The notes beneath the pieces are model-generated. The model saw nothing but the letters and a program-made list of their open reading frames with translations, did no database searches and had not been told where the DNA came from. Positions 1-12,916 of a stretch of DNA of 64,000 nt are shown in pieces. The stretch is from assembly GCA_015501075.1 (NCBI GenBank), contig JADNYJ010000110.1, forward strand, positions 62,001 to 126,000, written 5' to 3'. A program made the translations under genes and the position numbers. The DNA comes from Gymnopilus junonius (Eukaryota; Basidiomycota; Agaricomycetes; Agaricales; Galerinaceae). Position 1 is the first letter of the stretch, and every line of letters begins with the position of its first letter.

Positions 1-3000
1 GCGACAACATCTAGCACCCACACGTGCCGATCGCTTTTCATTTCCCCGCTTTCTACTCAGCGACCGCAGCGACTCGCGTTCCGGGCTCCGTCAGCTGCTG
101 ACGTCCATCACCAATACTGGAAATTTCATTTTCGTTCCCCACGAGCTATTTCTTCTATTCGACCAACTGCGCCAAGAAGCGTTCACTCAACCTACTGCTA
201 GATCCACTTGTTATTCCTATGTGCAAATTAGCTTCAGCCGCGTGCTCGTCATCTTCAGAAGGCGATCCTCACAACATCTGGCATATTTTTTGATCCAATC
301 CGTAGTTCCTTCACTACCCTCTCATTAAATAGCGAAGGAGACCGGACATAGGCAGCCAAAAAGCACTCTTGAAAAAATAAAGGTCGGATATTTTCGGCCC
401 TGGGCGCGCATGGTGGTCGATTATGATCGACGACAACAGCTGCGGAGATCTTCAGATCAGTTTTGATTGGACCTGATTGTACTTATGGGCGATTGTATCC
501 TCGACTGACACTCGCAACAAAGCAAGGACGCTTAAATCAGTTATTAAATGACGGAATTTGAGCCAGATAGATAAGACTTGCTGACTCGAATGTTTGGGCA
601 TCTGTAATATGTACCAAGTTGCAGTTTACAAGGTCATTCGTGTTCATGACGTATACATCAGCGATCCTTGCCGACCAGGTGCGCAGCCAAGTTACTTGCC
701 AACACAAGCTTCTTGACTGAAGTATACAACTTCTTTATTAATTGCCTACATGTCGTAATGTAAGCGGCGGCCTCGGTATATCTTCATCAGGTCAAATATT
801 GAATAGGTCAACTATAGAGTATACATAGAGCCTTTTAATTCTGGGAGTCTGCTATTAATATCATTCTGCTTGCACCTTATCGATCTCATTCATTTCACTG
901 TCCTTAAGTGCGTCGAATTTTTTGGCCTGAATTCAGAATCCTTCAAACGAATATTACGTCTTCATTTCTATGGTGATTGCCCATGACATCACGCACGCTA
1001 CGTATTTTGAGTAGCTGCGTTCCTTTTTTTTTTGCTTTAGTCTATCTACACGGTCAACGGTTTGCACGGAAATTTCCCGCGGGCACCGGCGCAAGCAGCC
1101 TGAGGGCCAGCCTAAAGGTTACTTACAGTTTGATCTGGGCGCAACTCACATTTTCAAAGCTCAGTCAGCTGATGGTCACTGAGCATAGGCAGCTTGCAAT
1201 CTCGGCTAACAGCTTGTGGGCAGCTTGAAGGTCGATTAGCATGCACTATGCCGCATTTGGTAAACTCTCCGAGACCACAATCCTGGTCTATTCACGAAAA
1301 TGAGCTTAAATTCAATATTTATTGCACCTGTATGGCATATGCACTACAAGAACAGGAGGGAAATAGCAACCGGGACATATTGTAATATAAATATGGCAAT
1401 GCTAGGAACTTCCAGCGAAGATAAATCAAACTGGGTCGAGGCGGTATTGTGACGTGGCACCGTTCGAGAATGACCTCTCGCCATTGCTTGAAAGTGTGTC
1501 TATAGAATGGTGAGACATGATATGAGACCTCTATCTATCTTACACTGGGGTGGATGCCTTCGATGTCCATAATTGAAGGTCTTCCGAGCCAAGCTTGTGC
1601 TCGACTCCTTGGGGCCAAAAGCGATACTGTCAGAGGTCATAAGAGGGGGCTGAAGGCTACTCAAGCAGGGAGGGAGGGAGGAAGGATGGGCAGCGGAAAG
1701 CGACGGGAGGAGGGAGTTTGAACCGAAGGACTTGAGCGTTGGTTGAAATTCAACATGGAGGGAGAGGACAAGTTTGCTGGCAGTCACAGCGTGATGTGAA
1801 GGCGGAAATTTCTCCAAGTCCACAAGCGACGCGCTGCCCGGAGCTAGCCATGCATGGGAACGGCAGTCTGTAGGCAGAGTACAAGCAAATATACACGATA
1901 CGTACAAGCACAGTCCGTAGGTGATGTACTGGTCGTGTTTGCTGGCAACCAATGGTTTGAATACACGAGAAGCGTGTAGGTCAATTTACGCTCTGCTTGG
2001 AGGCCAGCTGACAGGTCACCCACAAGTTGCACAGCCTACGGGTGACCTGCGCGCGAACCCTTGGAAGTGTAGAGAACAATATAGAGTATGCAGGTAATTT
2101 TGTCCGTCATTGACATAGCTCCGACTTCTTCACAAATAGGCTTTCCTTTCAGTGCAAAGCTCTTGTAGGGATCAAATTGCCGAGAGATCTCACTTCGGAA
2201 CCGAGTCGGATCACTTTTTTACTTGGAGATTCTTGCTGCACTCCTTTGGTGATATGTATGTATCATCCAAATTTCATTCCTTGTGTTTTTAGCCCACGAT
2301 AATGTGACAGCTCCAGATGGTGTTGAGATAGTACTATCAGTAATCGGAGTAGGATGCATTGAGATATAAACAGCATTCACTCGTGGGATATCCTCTTAAA
2401 TAAACGCGTTGCGAGAACGACCATGGCAGCACCGAGCGCAGCGGCAACAAGTGACTACGATGTCTTAAAATTAGCCGACGAGCAACAAGGGCTGTCGAAC
2501 GGTGCCGAGACTTTTTTTTGCAAATTCTTCGCCTTGATGGCTTTCAAGATATATTGTATTTGACTTGCACTCTTTAGAATACTTAGTTAAATGGTCTGCA
2601 TTCTATAGGCGACTGAGTAACACAGCTGACTGATCTAATAGTGTTAGATGATCTGCCAGATGATATTTATAAAACGTCGTTTCGTCTGACTCCAATGTTG
2701 CGAAAGATAATCGAAGGATGTTCTATGAATAATTGAATATGAGAATCAAACCTACAGACGCACATGCAACATCCAATTTGAAGTCGACACATCTGTGATG
2801 CGGCTATGATTTCATGTTGTCAACCAAATCCAGCACCTTGAAAGGAAAGGGTTTTAATGCGATAGAACCTTTATTATACGTCTTCCATGAACCGATCTGT
2901 GGGAGAGGATGCTTAGGCTCCAGTCGCTGTTGAAGCCATTTGCCAAGAGGATGACATCTATTTTTAACTCACACTATTTGATTAGTGCAGATCACTGGGT

Positions 3001-3343
3001 TCTACTAGGTTCCGTCGAGAGCTGAGCAATCATCCTTGCTTCAATTTAAACTGGAAGACCATACCCGGGGTTTCTTTGGCTAAAAATATTGGCTTATCAT
3101 TGTACTTTCGACGCCCAGAATGCTTGCCAGGATGATTGTCAGCCATGCGAAAGCGCTCACTGTACTAATCAATCACAGTGGCGTTCATCACATAACATGC
3201 CAAACTGACATTGACCGTGGTTTTTTTCTAGGCACATTATCTACCCTGCCAATATTTTCAGCCTTGTATAAAGGATGAAAACGTTTGTAGCGATGACCTG
3301 ACTCCTTCCATCATCTTACGCTTCACGGACTCCTCAGCTCAAC
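1..3343. other. Intergenic, no gene recognised
   Basis: No reading frame here shows a recognisable domain, a convincing splice series or coding-like composition. The longest frame, on the minus strand near 1500-1952, is rich in Ser, Pro and Leu and looks accidental. I see no long repeat or tRNA. Confidence 0.5.
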
Positions 3344-3711
3344 ATGGAACATCCTCACAAAACCCAACCGGAGGCTAAGCCCGCTATGTGTAGAGTCCTT
3401 TCTTACTTTAACTGATTCTAAATATTCAAATTTTATATTGGCCAGCTACTAGTATGAGCGCAGAGATGGAACACATGGCTAAGGATGTGGGAAAGGAGTA
3501 TGCGAAAGGAATGGCTAAGGAGGGCGGGAAGCAGATGATGGACTATGAGAAACAAAACGGCCAACAACAGTATGACCAGGCCAAAGCGCAGGCGGAGGTA
3601 TGTACCAACCAGATTTTTAAAGACACAGACTACAGTTACTAATGAGGAGTGGCGTTCGCCATGATGTTCCAGGGCTTATGGGCGAAATATTGTGGATGCT
3701 TCTCAGGATAG
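3344..3711 (+). CDS. Small spliced hypothetical protein (~78 aa)
   Basis: I do not recognise this protein. Three exons fit together in phase: 3344-3389, 3446-3597 and 3673-3711. Introns of 56 and 75 nt have donors GTAGAG and GTATGT and acceptors CCAG and CCAG. The product is hydrophilic and rich in Lys, Glu, Met and Gln, with repeated Met-Ala-Lys and Gly-Lys steps likely to form a helix. It ends in a short Cys-rich tail (CGCFSG). The Cys-containing C-terminus could be lipid-modified, but that is speculation. The gene stands alone in a gene-poor stretch. Support comes from phase-consistent splicing and biased composition, not from homology. An internal Met (3454) is an alternative start. Confidence 0.5.
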
Positions 3712-6700
3712 GTCCCACTTTGCTGAAGAATCCTTCAAATGTCTGAAATGTGTAAGAATTCCTTTCTCGAGTCCCGCAGTTGATCTTATAATTTTCTTTC
3801 GTTCTCTATAAGTAGCCCGTGGTAAACTAGAGGGCCCCTATACGCCAAGGAATGAAGAATATATATTTAAGTTCGCTCTGTATAAACCCAGCAGCAATGA
3901 TATTATGATGAGCGTTCCTTGATAAGTTAAAAGAGAAAGGAAGGCCCGAGTGGACGTACCCATCGCCTCCATTCAACACCGACAAGGAATGAAATGAGGC
4001 CGGAACGAACTTGTATGTGGTGGGATCAATCTATTCCAACTTTGCGGCCGTATGCACACTGGCACACTGACAACAGACTGACCTTTGGGGAAGATGGCTG
4101 TCGCGCCGACAAAGGTCCCGTTACAAAAATGAAATCATTTCATGACACTAGCCATTCGAAAAAAAGGATATATTACTTTAAACAAAAAATGAACTAATTC
4201 GGCAATTCGCTGTTGATACAAGCTTGTATTTCATTGTTTTTGCTTGCTAAATACCTAGAAAGGCAGTTGATCGTTTCGATGTTCATTGTCACAAACTATC
4301 GTCACCCCTCAAACTTACTTCGTTCTCCATGCGCAGGTTCTTGCACTTATTCGCCTTCTATAAGATATCAAGTCGACCGGATTATTAAACCAAGTTCACA
4401 CTCTTTGACTTTCACCTCAATTCGGTGCTCGAAAGTGGATTCGGCTTTAGTCGGAACGCACCTCCTAGCACTGGTATCCAACGAAAATTTGGTATCCATT
4501 TACCGACAAACGTGTCCAGACCTGCGCATTTTCATCTCACTACCATGGTTGCACCAGCACTTTAGCTCATTCCAACTTGAATATGCTTGGCGTAAACGAT
4601 CAATTTGGTGACCCTTGTGCTGGGGAGTTGCTACATTGTTGTCGCTATGGACTTTTCCTAGCACAAGGTCGTCCACAGAGCTCTTTTTCTATCACATCCA
4701 CGCCTCACATCCCGAGCTCATGCACTGCGCCTCTTATTATAGCCGTCTTTCATGGCCGACCATCATAGCCACGGTTTCCTTGTGCTTAGAAGATACTAGG
4801 CTGCGCAGCTAGAGCTTCTTGGGCAGGCACTGAAGCTGCGGAAAAGCCTTCTGAATGAGTTGTTCTCAGACATGTACTAGTATATGTCTTCCTGGTGTTC
4901 CATTGTTCTGAGGTAAAACTCTCATCGGCATTCGAGATGACATCGGCGGTCTGCTTCTTTCTGGGACCCTTACCTACCGTTCTTCTGAATCCAACAAAAT
5001 CTTTGGCTGTGGTTGTCTGTTGCATACCCCAAACCCTACGATTGGGGAATCTTTGGGCCATGATTCCTTTCTTGAGATATGCTTAAATATTCAATCCTCT
5101 CACAAGATCACACCGATGCTTTACTCATCAGCTTACTTACCCAGAGCAGGCTCTCTAATCACGGCAACGTCATTTATAAGGACAGTAATACTTGTTCTAT
5201 TTCCTCTTGCTTTCCGAGTTGGCTTGCTAATTTATGAAAGGATGCCAGCACAACTACGTGTAGCTGCTGCTCCTGAAAACATGTCTGCGGCATGGTAGTC
5301 ATGTGGATCAGCGTTTCGTCCTTACATAGCTCTTCCTGGGTAACAAAAATAACTCGGTACCGAAAGCGCTCACCTATGACTCCAAGTGGTACTGTACTTC
5401 ATTCAGAAAAAAATACGAAAGTGCTATCATCAATTTATTCAACTGCTTCTCCAATGGCCGCCTCTGACGGTTATCCTTCCTTGTCGCTTTTTGCTATGTT
5501 TTCCTGTATATTTTAGGCATGACTGTCGTATGAAACACAACACTGGCTTTGGCGCCCAACGAGCTATCATCCAATCGGCCACGCTCGTTTCAATTTTCCC
5601 AAAATCAATACGTATTTCAGTTGCGCAGTGTTAGTTGGAAAAATAACAGCAAACAAAATTTTATCCAAAGCGTCCCGACCAACTGGACTTTGATCTGACT
5701 TTACCCTATTGTGGAATGCTGCACTTGTTTGCTGAGAAGCTGCCTTCGGATAAACATCGTCAATTATACCGCCTGTCGATCTATTCCAATCCGATCAACA
5801 TCAAGGCAGAAAACAAGGACCTAGAAGATACTTTCCATCACCGCATGACACAGCTACAGCTAGCCCAGTGCTCTTAGTGATAGGAGGTAGCCTATCGCAG
5901 GTGCTATCTCCAAACTTTCGCAGATTGGCAGGATATGGTCCACGAATGAACATGAAAGACATAAGGTTTGTCTGTCAGCTGTGAATCGTGACAGGACAAC
6001 AGTATGCGAATGTAGTGCAGTTGTCTTGGAAGAGGCAGTTCTAGGATTACAGGTCTATCACATCACATTAGAGCGGCGAGTTGGGACTGTAAACCGGATC
6101 CTTGTTTATTCTTTGTGGCAAAGCCAGATCATTGGTCGAGTCTTGGTCCTTATGGCGGACAAAAGGGGCCACACAAGGTGATGGACCGAGTCATTATCAG
6201 TGTATCACAACCGAGGGAACAAGCATCTCCTTTCACACGAGGTATATTCCTCGTCCTAAACGGGTTATGGTTCCTACATCTTATCATTGATGACTCGTCA
6301 AAATGGGGTTCAGCATGCTGCAGTGCCTTGCATCCTGACCTTAATTACAGTGACGCAATGACAACTTCCATGCTTCCTTACCGCTTCCGTCCTCTCAGAC
6401 TGACTTCAGACCCATTTAGATATCTTTCCTCGCCAAGCTCTTTCTACATCTTTCTCACAACAAATCAGTGGAAATCCAAACGGGCGTGTATTTACGCAGA
6501 CAAGTCATAAAAAAAAGGTTCCTGCATTATCTCCAGTCTGAGTCAGTCATAAACACCCATTTATCTTCTGGGAAAAATTTTAAGCATCGTGAAGACTGTC
6601 GACGAACCTCTCGGAGCCTCGTGTCATGGTGTCGGAGCCTGCCAAGTAGAGCGACTTCAAAACACTCGATCATTCGGACAAACCATATCGTACGCCACCG

Positions 6701-7813
6701 ACCATTTTCTCAACATAAAGCGCGTTTCAGGTACCGCCGTACATGAATCATGACAGCGTCTCTTACTTATTGCTTATACCGCAAACGAGTCCTAATTCAC
6801 CACAGCAATTTTATGTCCCTCCCCCGCTGGCACACCTCCGTACACATCGCATCGTCGTGAACGCGTCGCATTCGGCATTGAGAAGGAGGACATTGAGCTC
6901 CGACTCGAGGATTTAAATTTTTATTCGACATACCGGCCCGACAGCGAGAGGAATGGACAGAATGTAGGTGTCCTCGTCTGTCGGAGCAGAAAAGGAAGTG
7001 TATGCGGGTAAAAGAAATAAGTAAGAATGACCGAAGTCTTATTTCAGTAATGCGGCTGATAAATCAAAAGAGATATTTACGATGAAATCAGTCGTCTACA
7101 GTAAGTAAAAGCCCGCGTAGCTTGTGGACAGCTTGGTGGGCATTGAATTATTGTTGAATACACAATGGCTGGCCTCTTCATCCTAAAAAAGCGACATCTA
7201 TTAAACTACGGGTAGTTATGACAAAAGGTACTGTTCTACTGTGTAAAAAGAGATACTTTTGTTGTATATATAAAGTCAAGAGGGAAAAAAGGACAAGAGA
7301 AGGTGACGGCCATGTATCCGTGTATCAGTGTGAAAGAAGGGAAGTGATAGGAGCCATGAATGAGTGAATGGACGGGATGTATTTGGTACAGATGATATGC
7401 AGAGAAGTCCCTCTGAGAAAGCGAGAATGACAACAGGATACAATAATGATAATAGCAAGACGAGGTTGACTGATGTCCCAAAAAAATTTTTATCTACGAG
7501 GGGGGGGGTATTAATCAAGAAAGAAAAACAGTATCATACATACAATCCGGGAGACGACGGAGAAGAAAGAAAACCCAACCAAAAACAGAAGAAAGAAGGT
7601 CCATAGAAACCGATCCACTCCAACCCTAGTCCCGGAACAGGAGGGGTTTGCTGACCATTTGTGACACACATAAGAATGATGGTGGATGAGCTGGGATGAT
7701 TGTACACCTTTTGGGGTCCACACAAGGGTAACCAAAAGGAAGAAAAGGGGATCTCAATCGGGGATTCCATGCAATTACACGGAAGAAGGAATGTGAAAGA
7801 AGGTTCACATTGA
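3712..7813. other. Intergenic, no gene recognised
   Basis: Several frames of 60-130 codons occur on the plus strand (for example 4213-4611 and 6115-6510). None shows a known domain, consistent splicing or biased codon use. A run of nine G lies at 7500-7508. The right end, from about 7200, is the 3' flank of the small heat-shock gene. Confidence 0.45.
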
Positions 7814-8607
7814 TCAGAAGGCGGTTCCCGCAGTCGGGGCTAGGGGCAGAGCGGGACTCGGCGCCCTTGCATTGTCGGTGCTTTCATTCGATGCCATCAC
7901 TATCGAAGGCTCTGATATAACAGCGGCTGACCGAGGCCACGTCACTGTTAGCATGCCGTCTTGAAGAGTCGCTTTAACGTCTGACTCCTAAGCAAAGAAT
8001 TAATGAGTCAGATTTTCGGAACAATGGAGAATGAGGACGCGCGTCAACTTACCTGTATGCCTGATGGTATACGTATGGAGCGGAAGAAATTTCCGTATCG
8101 CAGTTCTTGGATGGGATACTGCACATTACGACCTGCTTCGATGTCGTCTGTGTCCATATCGCCTGAAGATATTGCGTCTGCAGCGGCCGCAGGAAAACGA
8201 GGCAAGCCATGCGCTGAAGGGCCCTTCCTCTCTCCCGCAATTACGAGCTGTCCCTCGTGAATTTTCAAGGAAATCTGATTGGTTTGTATTCCCGGTAGCT
8301 CGAAGACGGCGGCGAGCTTGGAGGACGACGGGTCGTCCACTAAGTCCATGCTAAAAATAGAGTTAAATGGCGTGAATAGTTGACGCTGTTCAAGGTCGAC
8401 ATACCGAGGTGCATAACGAAGGGGGGCTGGAGTATTGGGATGAAAAACAGGTCGAAGCTTGCCAGATTTGATGGCCTCCGCAATCTTTAAATTGGCAGCG
8501 CGATTAACAGCTTCGACGAATGCCGGATGGCGGCTCATTTGAAAAGTCTGAGAGTCAATGACCCTACTCGTTATCTTCTGTTGTCTTGAAGTCATTCTCG
8601 AAGTCAT
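7814..8607 (-). CDS. Small heat-shock protein, HSP20/alpha-crystallin family
   Basis: ATP-independent holdase chaperone, probably cytosolic. Two exons, 8053-8607 and 7814-7987, join in phase 0 across a 65-nt intron (GTAAGT...TTAG). The alpha-crystallin domain starts around FNSIFSMDLVDD and continues through ELPGI and the hydrophilic GERK strand. A roughly 25-residue loop rich in Ala and Asp follows, then FFRSIRIPSGIQ. Exon 2 supplies the diagnostic final strands, including DGMLTV. A Ser/Pro/Ala tail of about 40 residues follows. The frame is open upstream to 8718. A TATA box at 8698-8703 would put transcription start near 8670, so I prefer the ATG at 8607; ATGs at 8595 and 8538 are also possible. 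It is divergent from the threonyl-tRNA synthetase gene. Confidence 0.85.
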
Positions 8608-8697
8608 AGAGTAAGGTGAGGGTGTTATGGAGTGTCGTGATGAGTAGTAAGGAGCAAGTTGGGGACTTAGCAGCAATTGCATTGTTGTGGCATTCAA

Positions 8698-8703
8698 TTT
8701 ATA
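8698..8703 (-). promoter_or_regulatory. TATA box of the HSP20 gene
   Basis: The minus strand reads TATAAA here, about 90 nt upstream of the preferred ATG at 8607. Small heat-shock genes usually have TATA promoters. I did not find a convincing array of heat-shock elements upstream. Confidence 0.5.
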
Positions 8704-8718
8704 GTCCCGGATCGGCAA

Positions 8719-9483
8719 AGTTCGGCAACCGAGTCATCCCAAAATAGCAACAGGCGTACACTTGAGATTCGAGTCATCTCCTAGATCTCAGCGATCGGGG
8801 CGACGCGGTGGGGAAATGCAGCCCAGGCTAGGTAATCTGAAGTTGGATGACGATCCGTTCCGCTAACGTTCCGCGTGTACCTAGGTCGCAGGCCGACGCC
8901 CGGACGTCGGACGCGGACATGCTCTCGAGAGTGCTCGACGATTCTTGAGCTGGAGGCTGTGCTGGCTAGAATGGCGAAGCGAAAAGGTCTGACTATGGCC
9001 CAACTGAATTGAAAAGCCGGCTTCGTAATAAGGCTTGCGCTACGCAAAGTCATCGGCACTCCAAAGGTATGCTTTGTGTGGCGCTTAGGGGAGGCAGTGA
9101 ATGACTAGAAGCGCAGACGGAGGTGGAGGGTTTGGCAGAGCTTTGGGTTTAGCCGTGATCCGCTCCTAGCTCCAATGTTTGGCTCGGCAGTGCTTTGGAA
9201 AACATTAGCATAGCAAAGCACCCAGTCGCACGTGACACTTCCTTTGCCCTCGGGTTTCCAAAAATCTTCCTAAGCCGAGACATTGACCGAGTGGACCGCT
9301 TTGCTGAGCTTACTGAATAGCCTCGGGAAGTTGTGTTAAACGATATGAGATCGACGTCCAGTTAGAAATCCCGCGAGGTGTCGAATGCAAGCAGGAGGTG
9401 AGTTATCTTATCTTATCGTGAGAATAAACTTGCCGAGGAACTGCAGGATGCCAAACGTGACTCGATCGATTTGATAATTTTGG
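8719..9483. promoter_or_regulatory. Divergent promoter region, HSP20 / threonyl-tRNA synthetase
   Basis: A 765-bp gap separates two divergently transcribed genes and must hold both promoters. A minus frame at 8781-9059 has no recognisable features and is not called. Confidence 0.4.
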
Positions 9484-12400
9484 ATGCTCTCTCTGAATCG
9501 AATTCAGCCGTTTGTTCCTCGAATTCTCCCCGCTAGATTACCTCCCTGCCACGTATCATTTTCCCGTCTTTCTTATCGCAGCACCCCGTCGAATTCACTC
9601 ACCAGAAGATCGTTGGCAATGGCCCACCCGACCGCATCGTCGTCGCACCCCATCCAGATCCCCGCATTGGAAAGCCCACATGCAGATGACACCAAGAAAC
9701 CAAAAGATAAAAAGGTAAAGGCTGCTGCAGTTGCCGCAACTGGTCATCCATTAGAAGTGAGTGATAAAGTCGTTTGTCTTCTAGAAGATTCGCTGACGAG
9801 TGACTAGCTTCAACCACCTCCCGAATTTTTTGATCACCGTCTGAAAATCTTCAACGAGCTGAAAGCAGAGTATGATGCGTTTGTGGCGGGTATGAGTCAT
9901 AATGTTATTTTTTTTGCACAATTCTAAGCTATGACGCGCAGCTCAACCAAGAGAAGAGATCACCGTCACACTGCCCGATGGCTCCGAACGAAAGGCAAAG
10001 AGCTGGGAAACAAGCCCAATGGACGTTGCGAAGGAGGTTTCAAAGAGTCTGTCAGAGCGTATTGTCATCGCAAAGGTGCACTTCACTCTCAATTCCCTTT
10101 GTTCATCTTTCTTTACCTTAAGCCCTAGGTCGACGGTGTTCTATGGGATCTTGAACGTCCCCTTGAAAAGTCGTGCAAACTCGAGTTATTGGACTTTGAG
10201 CATCCTGAAGGTAACGCGCGACTTTCATATGCCACTTTATTTCAAGTTTAACGTGCCTTGCAGGCAAGAGAGTTTTCTGGCATTCCTCAGCGCACGTCCT
10301 TGGTGAAGCAGCAGAACGACACTATGGATGCCACCTTTGCCTTGGCCCTCCCACCGATGATGGTTTCTTCTACGAGATGTCTACAGACAGGTAGGAACAG
10401 ACGAATTCATGGGGCATATCTTGATGGCTTACGATGATCATATCTTATAGACCGGTCACCAACGCAGATTATCCAGCTCTCGAAAAAGTCACTGAAAGTG
10501 CGGTCAAGGAGAAGCAAAAATTCGAGAGACTGGTGGTTTCTAAGGAGAAACTCTTAGAGATGTTCAACGTGAGTGATCTCGTGTTTTTGTTCTACAGATA
10601 TGTTTTTACATTACGATGTAGTACAATAAGTACAAGAAGTATCTCATCGAGACCAAGGTTCCTGATGGAACTTCCACCACTGTCTACCGTTGTGGTCCTA
10701 TGGTTGACCTTTGCGTCGGCCCACATATCCCCCACACCGGCAAGATTAAAGCCCTCATGGTTACCAAGGTCAGCCCAAGCAATCATCCACGTTGACTTCT
10801 GTGCTAATTCTCTCAAATTAAGAACTCTGCATCCTACTTCCTCGGAGACCCCAACAACGACTCTCTCCAGCGCATCTATGGAATCTCGTTCCCTGACAAA
10901 AAGCAGTTGACCGAATACAAGGCGTTCCTTGTTGAAGCTGCCAAGCGTGATCACCGTAAGATTGGCAAGGAGCAGGAACTTTTCTTCTTCAATGATTTGA
11001 GTCCTGGAAGTTGCTTCTTCCTTCCTCATGGTACTAGGATATACAATACCCTTGTTGAACTTATGCGGGTCAGTTCTTAGTGATAATGTTGCTTAAGATT
11101 GTCTGACAGGTCCGTCTCGTAGGGAGAATACTTCAAACGTGGATACCAAGAAGGTACGCCTCCTCATCGTAGCAAGACCTAATTTTCTGACCTCAATTTA
11201 TTAAGTCATTTCACCCAACATGTACAACAGCAAACTTTGGGAAACCTCAGGACACTGGCAAAACTACAAAGACGACATGTTCGTCCTAGACGTCGAGAAG
11301 GAGAAATGGGCTCTAAAACCCATGAACTGTCCTGGCCACTGCTTGATCTTTGACTCCCGAGATCGCAGCTACAAGGAGCTGCCCATTCGTATGGCAGAAT
11401 TCGGTATCATTCACCGGAATGAGGCCAGCGGCGCCCTCACAGGGTTGACTCGTGTAAGGAGATTCGTTCAGGATGATACTCATGTATTTTGTATGCCATC
11501 TCAAGTGAGTCTTTGGTGAATTTTTGCGTTGAATGTTTTTGCCACTATTGCCTCTCAGATTTCGTGAAATTTTCTTTCTCTTCCCTTTTTTTTTTTTTTG
11601 GCTCCCTGGTCGCTCCGATGAACTGACAATTACTCCAATAGCTCGAAGATGAGATCTCCGCACTGTTCGATTTCATGCAACACATATACGGCCTCTTCGG
11701 GTTCGAGTTCCACCTAGAGCTTTCTACTCGTCCAGACAACTACCTAGGCGAGATCGCCACCTGGAACGTTGCGGAAGACGTACGCAATTAAATTCAATTT
11801 TTGATATATATTACGTAATTGATGATCCTATTTTTCCCGTGCTGCTAGCAACTTACGCAAGCTCTCAAAAAGCATTATCCAGGTAAATGGGAGCTCAACC
11901 CAGGCGACGGCGCATTCTACGGTCCTAAAATCGATATCACTATCCGTGACGCCCTGCGCCGGTCCTTCCAATGCGCGACTATTCAGCTCGACTTCCAATT
12001 GCCCGAGAGGTTCAATTTGAGATATAGGTCCTCGGATGAGAGTGTCATGCCGAGGCCTGTCATTATCCATCGGGCAATCTTGGGCAGCTTGGAAAGATTT
12101 ATCGCCATCATTACCGAGCACTTTGCTGGGAAATGGTATGTCGAGATGACCTTGCTCTGGCTGAGATCCTGTATGATCCTAATTGATCTTTCAGGCCGTT
12201 CTGGCTCTCTCCTCGCCAAGTCTTGGTCATTCCAGTTGCAGCGCCTTACGTTCGTTATTCTCGCGCATTTCATCTCCATCTATCCTTGTAAATCTGACGA
12301 GTACGTCTTTCATATGACATGTGAAACCCCAATAGAAAGACTATGCCACGGAGGTCACAGACAAGCTAAGCTCACTCGGTCTCTACGCCGATGTCGATAA

Positions 12401-12691
12401 CGGCGACAACACGCTGCCCAAGAAGATCAGAAACGGAGAGATCGCGCAGTACAACTTCATCTTGGGTATGTCCCGCCGTCAACTATTTCATCGCTTTTTA
12501 TGGCTGTGGCTGACCCAATTACCACTTGCGCAGTCGTTGGTCAAGAGGAACTCGATGCCCGCTCTGTGAACGTTCGTAATCGTGATGATGTTGGCACGAA
12601 AAATAAGGGAGAGATGGTCAAGCTCGATACCATTGTTGAACAGCTTGCGGAGCTCAAGAAGTCTCGCCGGCTTGAGAACAAGCTTTTGTAG
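9484..12691 (+). CDS. THS1: Threonyl-tRNA synthetase, probably dual cytosolic/mitochondrial
   Basis: Class II synthetase that charges tRNA-Thr. Fifteen exons join in phase: 9484-9756, 9808-9889, 9942-10075, 10129-10210, 10264-10390, 10451-10568, 10622-10768, 10823-11068, 11123-11153, 11206-11504, 11642-11779, 11849-12135, 12195-12249, 12336-12465, 12534-12691 (768 aa). A TGS domain starts near residue 119. The editing domain has HSSAH at 197-201 and a C303-x3-H307 pair. The catalytic core contains MNCPGHC with the zinc-ligand Cys near 455, then [17 protein letters not shown]. The C-terminal anticodon-binding domain begins near [11 protein letters not shown]. The first 45 residues have several Arg and no Asp or Glu, like a mitochondrial presequence. 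A second in-frame ATG at 9619 would give the cytosolic form. All frames are intact. Confidence 0.95.
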
Positions 12692-12916
12692 ATTTATTAC
12701 GTATAAATGATCGGCGTATTCTGTTGGTAAATATGGAAGTAGATAGAAGATTTTCAGGATATGGAGCTGCATTTCAACTAACTCGAGAATATCCCATGAA
12801 ATAAACGTTAGATTGGATGGCCCGCCGTCCAGGAAGGTGAAAAACAATTATTATCTAATCATACAACTTGGCTGACTTCGAAATTCTTCCTTATGTTCCG
12901 AACTTCCATCACTGTC

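Noticed and set aside
1500..1952. 150-codon minus-strand frame
   Set aside because: Low-complexity Ser/Pro/Leu composition, no domain, no consistent splice partners.
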